In this document: positions 60,135-64,000 of the stretch, piece after piece | How the letters are laid out: each line of letters opens with the position of its first letter | Position numbering within the stretch: position 1 is the first letter of the stretch | Assembly: GCF_031877795.1 (NCBI RefSeq) | Contig: NC_133943.1 | Coordinates: 8,053,001 to 8,117,000, forward strand | Length of the DNA stretch: 64,000 bases | Origin: Strix aluco | Lineage: Eukaryota > Chordata > Aves > Strigiformes > Strigidae | Reading direction: 5' to 3' | Translations under genes and position numbers: made by a program | Notes under the pieces: generated by a model | What the model was told of the DNA's origin: nothing | Seen by the model: only the letters and a program-made list of their open reading frames with translations | Database searches by the model: none

Positions 60135-63100
60135 TCGCTGGAAGTAGGAAGCGGCGGCGCCGTCTGTGGCCATGAGGCGGGGAGCGCGTGTGCGGGGGAG
60201 GGGAGCGCGGCCCGGCCCGGGCAGCGGCCATGAGGCGGGGGCGGGGGGTGGTGTGTGAGGTGAGGCGGGGGGCGCTGAGGGCCCGGTGGGCCTGGGCGTG
60301 CGGCGGCCGAAGGCGCGAGGCGACCGGGCCGTGGCGGCGGGCACGCGGCGATCGCCCCCCCCCGCCCACCCCCCCGGTCCCCGTTCCCCCCCCCCGCTCC
60401 CAGCATTCCGCCGCAGCGCAGCGCAGGCAACGTGGTCGCTTCTCCGGGCGCCGCCAGCGTGCGGCTTCCCCCGGGAGCGCGGCCCGGCCCCCGTCGCTCC
60501 CCGCCACCGCCCCCCCCCCCCCCCCCACCCCGGGGAAGGCGGCGGGGGAGGCCCTTTCCCGGCCCTTTCCCGGCGCTGCCCACGTGTGCGCGGCGGCGGC
60601 TCCCCCCGTCGTGCAGGCCGCGCCGCCTTTCTCTGCCGACTCATGGCGGCGGCCGGGGCGGCGGGGCCGGGGGCTGCGGCCGAGCGCGGCTCTGCCCCTG
60701 CAGGCTGCCACCGCGGGTGGAGGTTGTCAGCAGCTAAGCGTGCGCGGCCGGGGGGGGGGGGGTGTCCCCAAAAGGGAGTCGCGTGGGGAAGCGGAGGGGC
60801 AGCGTCCAGCGACTGGGCGACGCTGTCCAAATCGCGTTTGTAACCCGCTGCTGTCGTCAGCAAAGGCTGAAATTGCAGAACACCATTTCCTCGGAAGTTG
60901 GGATAGGGGCTGATTTTACCAGCGGCGCTTCGCTCGTACCTGCTTCGAGTCAGTCGGTGCCATGAGGAAAACGCAGAAGTTTTCCCGAAGCGTCTTGTTT
61001 GGGAAAGACTTAATTTTTTCCGGCCTGCCTCTTAACTCTAAAATCACACTGCCAGATATGACATCAGATTCCCAGTTACTGTATGTGCTAGTGTTTTGCA
61101 AGAACTGTTACTGCCTGGCATGATGATTCATCAGAGGTATTGATCTTTGAAAGATGGACAGCTCTGCAATTTCCACCTGGAAAGCTGTCGTCTTAATGGG
61201 GAGTATAGAGGAGAAGTTAATTGTGCCAGGTAAAAGTCCATGTTTGGGTTGTTTGGTGGTTTGTCACTGTATGCACATAAGCAAAGCTTAACGAAATCCA
61301 GGACAGCGTGGCTGTCTGCATTTGCCTCTTGTGGTATGGCGTAAAACTGGTCACATCACTCCTTTGTGTGGAAGCCTCGCTCAATCACACAACCTTCTCA
61401 GGTAACAGTCCCTAGAAATAAACCAAAAGATGCAAAACCACAAGATTGAACATTCCTGTTTGGGGCTTACATCTGAGGCGTGTCCAGATTCGTTACCAGG
61501 CCTGTCGCAAAGGTGGGTGACTCGTCGGAGCGAGCAACTGAGGCAGGAGCCAGCAAGACAGGCTGCCCAGCACAAGGAGAGAGCCCTTGCAACTCCTGAC
61601 AGGACTTTTTGAGGGAGAGTGTGTCAGTAGCATGTCCACCCTATGGTAAGGCAAGGGATTAATGCTGCGACACTCAGAATTTTGGGCCCGGCACAGTTGT
61701 CCTGGGAGTCCCAAAGGTGTTTAAATAATGGAATTGGTTAGTAGTGTGTTTTGGGATGCTTGGCAGCAGCGACTGGTTCCTGCAGTGCCCCAGACACTGC
61801 TGCTTGGCTCTCCTCTCTTGGGGCATTGTTTCTTTTGCTGCTTGTTTGTTAGCAGAAGAGAAAACGTGTAAAATAAACATGGCTGGCAAACTCCCACAAG
61901 AGGCAGGCTGGCAGCTGACCGTGCCTGGCGGCCCTTCACCTAAGTACCTTCTTGTAGAGTTTGCAGGCTCCTGTTCTTTGCTGCTTTGGGTGGAGGATTT
62001 CTTTTGGCAAATACTTACAAAAAGAGATTTGGAGCATGAGTTTGTGTGAAAGGTGGTGTGGTGAGGTGAGTTGTCTTGTTGAAGTGACCTCCAGGAGGTT
62101 CGCCTAAGGAAAGTGACTCCTTTGTACGCTTGAAGCAGACTGAGGGCTTTTAAACTCTGGAAAGTCACTGCTGGATGTTTTTTGGTTTTTCAGCAAAGCT
62201 TAGCATGGCACACGATACAGCAGTGATCCAGAGCAGTGCTTGTCTTCTGGAGATACTAAAGTTTCCAGCCCTGATCCTGCCAGAGGTAGTGAGGAGACCA
62301 AGGAGCCTAGTGAGGACAGCTCTGTAAAGATAAAGGGATCCCTCTATGACTTGTTTTACAGGCTTTGAAAGCCCTAATTTTTTATAATAATTATATTAAT
62401 TATGGACCTGTAGAGGAGATTTAATGGACAAGACCTACTCCTTAGGTGTTCACCCATTCTATAATGGTCTGTGTTGGAACTGGTGCTGATAAAAGTAAAG
62501 GCACTGGAGCTCTTGCTCAGAATAAACAGAGCCTCCTTCAAGATCTCTGTGAGTTTCTGCTGTCTGTGTCAGAATATGGGTAGGGAAGAGCTTAACAAAT
62601 GTACCTCTGGTGGTTTTGAACTGTTTGACTCACTGCAGCTGGGAAAGTTAAATGCATTCGGGGGGCTGAGGTAGGGACTGAAGAACATTGTCCTTTTTTG
62701 ACAGATTAGGATTTATCTTCAGAAGCTGGTGTCTTGCCTACCTGCTGCAGCATTTTTACGCTCGAGGGTGGCAGTGAGGTCTGTAATAGGATGTTTGAGT
62801 CAATGTTTCTGCTTTTTCAGGAAGGAGGACTATTGAAGCAAAGCCTCTCCTTGCTGCTTAACCCCTCCTCCCAAAAGCGCAACGACGTGACAGTAAGTGG
62901 AGCAACCATTAGATCGAGTTAGACAACAGTGATACTGCTGATGCTGTAAGCAGAGGCTGAGGCTCAACTGGATTGGCACAGCAGAACATTTTCCTGGTGT
63001 CCTGACAAGATGTGTGTTATGGTTCTATTCGTGTGTGTTTCAGAGTCAGGGTACAGGAGAGCAGGGGGGATCCTTTGAGCCCTGAGATAACACGCGGTCC

Positions 63101-64000
63101 TGTCCTATGTGGCAAGGCTTGTACTTGACACGGCTTACTGCTTGTGAGGGACGCTGGCAGAGCTGGTAATGATGCCTCATTTTTACTCTCTAATGATCTA
63201 GTAATGAGGTCTGTGTGACTGTCCCCTCGTTATTATACGTTCTCTTCTTATCATGTAAATAAATGCAGCCAGCAGCCTGACTGGCGAAGGCATGATGGTA
63301 GTGTGTGTGTCTGCAGTAGCAAAGGAAACATTTTCTGGCAAAACCAGCTTTACACTTTTGGCTATAAACCAAATCCAAAGTATTTTCTCAAATTCTTCTA
63401 TAGAGCAGAAGTGTGGCTTGCCGTTAAGACAGCTCGACCTTCTGGAACATGCTGTACTCCTCCGCTGTGCCCTGCACCAGGGCTGGTGCTGATGCAAGCA
63501 TTGGTGCAGACAGGTGTTAACAGCACCCCGTTTTGAAAACCTGCTGGATTTATTTCAAGAAATGTTGCATCAAGGCACTTGGCACTTCTTAATTTTTAAA
63601 GCTATTTACATCTTGGAAGTAAGAACACGCAGGTTTTAATCACTGGCACTGCAATTGCCGAGCTTTGCCTGCACTAAGTTTAATGCCGGTTTTCGTTCTC
63701 ATTGCAAACGCTCGGCCAGGAGAAAGCGGCGTATTTCCTAGTGGAGATGCAGGAGGTGTTTTAATTTCTTGAGTAGAGTTTCTTGCTTGCCGTTTGGCAA
63801 ATGCACTGGGCGGATAGGCAGTGCTTTCCAGAAGGCACACCTTAGTTGCTAGCAGCAAGCACCAGAGGTTAGCTGACTATTGTTCAGAGAGAGCGTGTGT
63901 TGCTTTATGCCAGAACAGACACTAGGTTGGCTACTGGTACTGAGGAGAAGGCAGGGGAAGATTCATTAGCTTCTCACCCTTTGCTGACTAACTCCCCATG

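Larger units (their letters stand above)
58940..60800 (+). promoter_or_regulatory. LARP1: CpG island and promoter region of LARP1
   Basis: This is extremely GC- and CpG-rich, with GC boxes (GGGCGGGGCGGGGGCGG) and C and G homopolymers (C16 at 59269-59284). It has no TATA box. An E-box CACGTG lies near 59322, and CTCCATATTGCGGCGGCGG near 59450 may mark the start region. The pattern fits a broad housekeeping promoter. The exact start cannot be read, but the 5' UTR probably begins around 59400-59460. Very long open frames on the minus strand (up to 554 codons) are effects of GC composition. Confidence 0.75.
59904..64000 (+). other. LARP1: LARP1 intron 1 (partial, runs off the right edge)
   Basis: From the donor at 59904 to the window end no further exon is recognisable: I looked for and did not find the next LARP1 block. 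The first 900 bases are CpG island; the rest is ordinary AT-leaning intronic sequence with short unsupported frames on both strands. LARP1 has a long first intron in other vertebrates, which agrees. Repeats noted are G20 (59923-59942) and the GT tract. Confidence 0.85.

Noticed and set aside
58919-60711. Minus-strand open frames of 554, 464 and 348 codons across the LARP1 CpG island
   Set aside because: They overlap one another in different frames, are Pro/Arg/Ala-rich, cover the GT microsatellite as Thr-His repeats and match no family. Stop codons are rare in such GC-rich DNA.
1-64000. Retrovirus-like or other virus-derived elements, CRISPR-like arrays, RNA genes
   Set aside because: No LTR pairs, polymerase or capsid-like frames, spaced direct repeats or recognisable structured RNA genes were seen. 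The tandem arrays present are ordinary minisatellites.

Overview
This window looks like bird genomic DNA around the heart and extraembryonic transcription factor gene HAND1. The evidence is a two-exon HAND1 gene on the minus strand, the first coding exon of LARP1 on the plus strand at the right, and two truncated CR1 retroposons with the octamer-repeat tails usual in birds. Interspersed repeats are otherwise very few, as expected of a bird. The second CR1 copy looks like a subfamily common outside the chicken lineage, so a non-galliform bird is possible, but I cannot name the species.

Layout. Bases 1 to about 2,330 have no coding frame and end in a good poly(A) signal. From the conserved order SAP30L - HAND1 - LARP1 (human chromosome 5q33, the same orientations as I recall), this is most likely the tail of the SAP30L 3' UTR. 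Bases 2,331-12,139 are a gap between two genes that converge. HAND1 occupies about 12,140 to 14,112 on the minus strand. It has a 3' UTR with AATAAA signals, coding exon 2 (34 codons including stop), a 572-bp intron, coding exon 1 (167 codons), a G-free A/C leader, and a TATA box with an inverted CCAAT box. The whole gene lies in a CpG island. A CA-rich tract lies 0.6-1.1 kb upstream.

Bases 15,241 to about 58,900 hold no gene that I can support. This is the regulatory flank upstream of HAND1. Within it I mark two CR1 fragments, two minisatellites, a GCAGT repeat, simple repeats, AT-rich islands and clusters of GATA, CArG-like and homeodomain-like motifs that are candidate enhancers. These enhancer calls rest on composition and motifs read by eye, not on alignment.

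At the right, a large CpG island (about 58,940-60,800) carries the LARP1 promoter and first coding exon (59,552-59,903). The rest of the window is LARP1 intron 1, with a G20 run just after the splice donor and a (GT)n tract.

How the genes relate. HAND1 is a tissue-restricted bHLH factor and the long gap upstream fits a developmental regulatory domain. LARP1 and SAP30L are broadly expressed neighbours (an mRNA-binding protein and a SIN3-complex subunit). I found no new gene system, RNA gene, retrovirus-like element or CRISPR-like array. The most distinctive features are the pure A/C poly(A)-bearing HAND1 leader, a 32-bp minisatellite open in all three minus frames, the GATA clusters upstream of HAND1, and a possible 80-codon in-frame extension upstream of the LARP1 start.
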